From Pseudonocardia nematodicida (GTDB lineage Bacteria; Actinomycetota; Actinomycetes; Mycobacteriales; Pseudonocardiaceae): DNA of 64,000 bases. Under the pieces are notes generated by a model. That model saw nothing but the letters and a program-made list of their open reading frames with translations, did not search any database and was not told where the DNA came from. A program made the translations under genes and the position numbers. Position 1 is the first letter of the stretch. Every line of letters begins with the position of its first letter. Location of the stretch: contig NZ_JBEDNQ010000008.1 in NCBI RefSeq assembly GCF_040105385.1, positions 248,001-312,000 on the forward strand, written 5' to 3'. Positions 62,601-64,000 of the stretch are shown here, one piece after another.

Positions 62601-64000
62601 CGCGTGCGAGCGGAGGCGGCTGCGGCTGGCGTGCACTTCTCGCTCACCGACCTGCTGCGGCAGCCGACCGTGGCCGCGCTTGCCGCCATCGCGCGTCCCG
62701 AGAGCACCGACGGCGCGCCGGTCCAGCCGTTCGAGCTGGTATCGCGCGTCGACCGGGCACGGCTGTCCGGCGTCGAGGACGCCTTCCCAGCGCCGCGGCT
62801 GGCGCTCGGCATGCTCTTTCACAGCGACCGCAGTGCCGAGACCGAGCACTACCGCGACGTGTTCCGTTACAGCCTGCGTATGCCGTGGGCAGAGCGGGAG
62901 TTCCGGCTCGCGGTCGACGCACTGGTCCGCAGGCACCCTGGTATGCGTGCCTCGTTCGACCTGGCAAGCTTCTCGGAACCACTGCAGCTGATACATCCAA
63001 GCGTCCCGCCGGTGGTGGACGTGACGGACCTGCGTGGCCACCCGGACGCAGATGCCGAGGCCGAGATCAACCGGCACGTCGCCGAGCGCCGCAATTACCG
63101 ATACGCCGTCGATCAGCCGCCGCTCTACCACCTACGCGTATTCGTGCGGGACGGGGCCGTCGAGCTGGTGGTCAGCTTCCATCACGCCGTGTTCGACGGC
63201 GGCAGCGTCGCCAATCTCGTGGCAGAGCTGTTCCTCGATTACCGGCACGCACTCGGCGAACCGGTGGCACCGGTCACGACGAGTGAGCTGCCCTCGCCCG
63301 CAGAGCACGTGCGGGCCGAGCGGGCAGCGTCGGGCTCCGAAGCGGACCGCCAGTACTGGGCCGGTGTGCTGGACGGCGCACCGCGCACTCGCGTCGAGGC
63401 GCTCGCGCTGGCGTTCCCGCCCTCCACCCGGACCCACTTCTCCCGGACGGTCGAGCTGGACGAAGCGCTGGCGGACGCGATTCGTGCGCTCGCCGCGGAA
63501 CACGGTGTTCCGGTGAAGTCCGTGCTGCTCGGGGCGCACGCGCTCGTCCTCGGGCTGCTCACCGGCCAGAAGGAAGTGGTGACCGGGCTGGTCACACACT
63601 GCCGGCCGGAGCGCAGACACGCCGACCGGATGATCGGGCTGTTCCTGAACACGGTGCCGGTACGCCTACCGGTCGACGGGACTGCACTGGAGACCGTCGT
63701 CGCGGCGCTGCAACAGGAGCGCGAGGGGCACCCGCATCGGCGCTACCCACTCAGCGCCGTCCAGAGTGACCACGGCGCGACACGAGTGTTCGACACGGCT
63801 TTCAACTACGTACACTTCCACGTGCTGCAATCGTTGCACAACGGCGACCGGGTGCGGCTGGAGCGGTTCCGGACCTGGGAGCGCACCGAGTTCGCGCTGC
63901 TGGTAAACGCGTTCACTGATCCCGGGCACGGCGGCATATCGCTGCGGCTGGACTACGACGGCGACCTGTTCGCCACGGAACAGGCCGAGCTGGTGGAGAT
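59631..64000 (+). CDS. Nonribosomal peptide synthetase, C-A(Ser)-PCP-C..., 3' end outside window
   Basis: At least 1456 residues. The TTG start (MKNSSHDVHELSAHQRDIW) follows GGGGAGGGGAG by 6 nt and fits the first condensation motif; ATGs nearby are out of frame. C1 has H139-H140-I-V-A-D144. The A domain (about 445-940) has YTSGTTGRPKG and specificity residues reading D-V-W-H-F-S-L-V-D-K, the code of the EntF serine domain. The PCP has LGGDS (Ser986). A second C domain has H1184-H1185-A-V-F-D and continues off the end. A starting C domain before a Ser module is typical of acyl- or catechol-capped siderophore peptides. Confidence 0.92.
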   Translation, partial: MKNSSHDVHELSAHQRDIWVAAARDPHHPQFTVVVAEQLDGPVDVAQLLRCARERLRYTDALCLQVGEGGGEPVQWVDRDAATVQVHSSPVDSGEPGEDADQWAAAAAERTFVLGDGPLAEVVVLTAGPDRCILGVAAHHIVADTRALVLFTDAVLADYAGRGPEREGRSYLESVADDVAYRSSEAHGRDRAALAGELADAVPALFARGSKSPGERCRFVLDAMLVSRMLALGESPFSFVAAGVAAHLSRVHNVGEVVLGVPLANRPGCDSATVGQFANTLPLRVWTDGERTLRALASEIRASTSFLREHGRTALGDLVRELGPSAGPRIPFDVTVSSMRHPSPVTLPDVRRLTAHRASAHRQDALAIHMHAFEGRDEIEVHLHFGDGVADSDLIAAAMTSHLETLLRAGIEQPLMPMGRLTMTDAGERERLIGFATGPDVAHPAERTLTALIEQCVDAAPSARAVVGTDPLTRVELDGRANQVARGLRARGVRRGDRVAVLLERGPELLPAVFGVLKAGAAYVPVDPAHPPERIRFVLSDCGARVVLTGADTSYTPENAVPVADLLHGSRERLGPLAGAADLAYVIYTSGTTGRPKGAMIEHRSVVNRLGWMQRDYPIDSDDVLLQKTPISFDVSVWELFWWAVDGAAVSVPPAGTQRDPHLLLDAVERAGCTVLHFVPSMLEPFLSAVETCPDGRTRVASLRTVFCSGEALPPARVEQCARVLGPHVQVVNLYGPTEACVDVSHHDCTTVPGSTPQQVPIGRPVDNTSLFVLDPYGNLQPAGVPGELCIAGRQLARGYLDRPELTEEKFVGCTFAPGGRIYRTGDLARWTGDGELLFLGRLDDQVKIRGNRVELGEVGDAVRHLPDVRDAVVVDRTTAERGTHLVAYVIPQAEPDPARYRAGLAARLPDYMIPSQFVPVEQIPLTVNGKTDRRALPSPETATVSAGAAAPSGPVETALADAWARVLGTGPVGAHDDFFLLGGDSLLMLRVRAEAAAAGVHFSLTDLLRQPTVAALAAIARPESTDGAPVQPFELVSRVDRARLSGVEDAFPAPRLALGMLFHSDRSAETEHYRDVFRYSLRMPWAEREFRLAVDALVRRHPGMRASFDLASFSEPLQLIHPSVPPVVDVTDLRGHPDADAEAEINRHVAERRNYRYAVDQPPLYHLRVFVRDGAVELVVSFHHAVFDGGSVANLVAELFLDYRHALGEPVAPVTTSELPSPAEHVRAERAASGSEADRQYWAGVLDGAPRTRVEALALAFPPSTRTHFSRTVELDEALADAIRALAAEHGVPVKSVLLGAHALVLGLLTGQKEVVTGLVTHCRPERRHADRMIGLFLNTVPVRLPVDGTALETVVAALQQEREGHPHRRYPLSAVQSDHGATRVFDTAFNYVHFHVLQSLHNGDRVRLERFRTWERTEFALLVNAFTDPGHGGISLRLDYDGDLFATEQAELVE

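Noticed and set aside
1..64000. tRNA genes or CRISPR arrays
   Set aside because: No T-loop/acceptor pattern or regularly spaced repeats were found by eye; a tRNAscan run would settle the tRNA part.

Overview
The window looks like chromosome of a high-GC actinobacterium, most likely a Pseudonocardia-type Pseudonocardiaceae member. The reasons are pervasive GC-rich third positions, GTG/TTG starts, NTGA start/stop overlaps, apparent leaderless transcripts, Lsr2, and an angucycline-type type II polyketide cluster. No tRNA, rRNA or CRISPR array was seen.

Left part (1-32.8 kb): an aromatic polyketide cluster, read almost entirely leftward. A partial TetR regulator and an atypical JadR1-like response regulator lie at the far left. 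A short operon (MFS exporter, aldo/keto reductase, LLM oxidoreductase, glutathionyl-hydroquinone-reductase-like protein; 5859 to 1488) follows. From 23162 down to 5887 runs one apparent operon of about 17 kb. It holds a TcmI-type cyclase, KS-alpha, chain length factor, ACP, ketoreductase, aromatase/cyclase, two FAD hydroxylases, a two-domain ABM protein, a glycosyltransferase and a nearly complete set for a 3-(N-methylated)amino-2,3,6-trideoxyhexose. An adjoining operon (32560 to 23420) encodes an oligopeptide-type ABC importer, an LLM monooxygenase, a two-domain sulfurtransferase and a GH78-like glycosidase. The exporter and importer operons share a near-identical promoter/operator box.

Sulfur-related segment (32.6-40.1 kb): a membrane-anchored sulfurtransferase plus YeeE/YedE transporter, and further on an OsmC protein. 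Each is preceded by a short ORF of the actinobacterial RRHVD...CR leader-peptide type, and the ABC operon is preceded by a different Cys-rich short ORF. This points to cysteine-responsive attenuation.

Accessory island (about 35.6-56.5 kb): IS110, phage-protease debris, decayed LysR/ABC/LLM genes, Lsr2, a truncated IS256-like element and then the most unusual locus. That locus is a ComEC-like metallo-beta-lactamase, a fused E2-E1-JAB protein and a patatin phospholipase, chained by GTGA overlaps. The metallo-beta-lactamase has a frameshift and a nonsense codon. The patatin gene is split by an IS256 element with a 9-bp target duplication, and exact excision would restore its frame. Only the 899-residue ubiquitin-like conjugation/deconjugation protein is intact. 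Downstream are a Fic toxin with a Phd/VbhA hybrid antitoxin, a tyrosine recombinase, a HEPN protein, a long coiled-coil protein with a palindromic operator and a small zinc-ribbon protein.

Right end (56.7-64 kb): an HSL-type esterase, an XRE-like regulator and the start of an NRPS (C-A-PCP-C, running off the window). Its adenylation domain carries the EntF serine code, suggesting a siderophore-like peptide.
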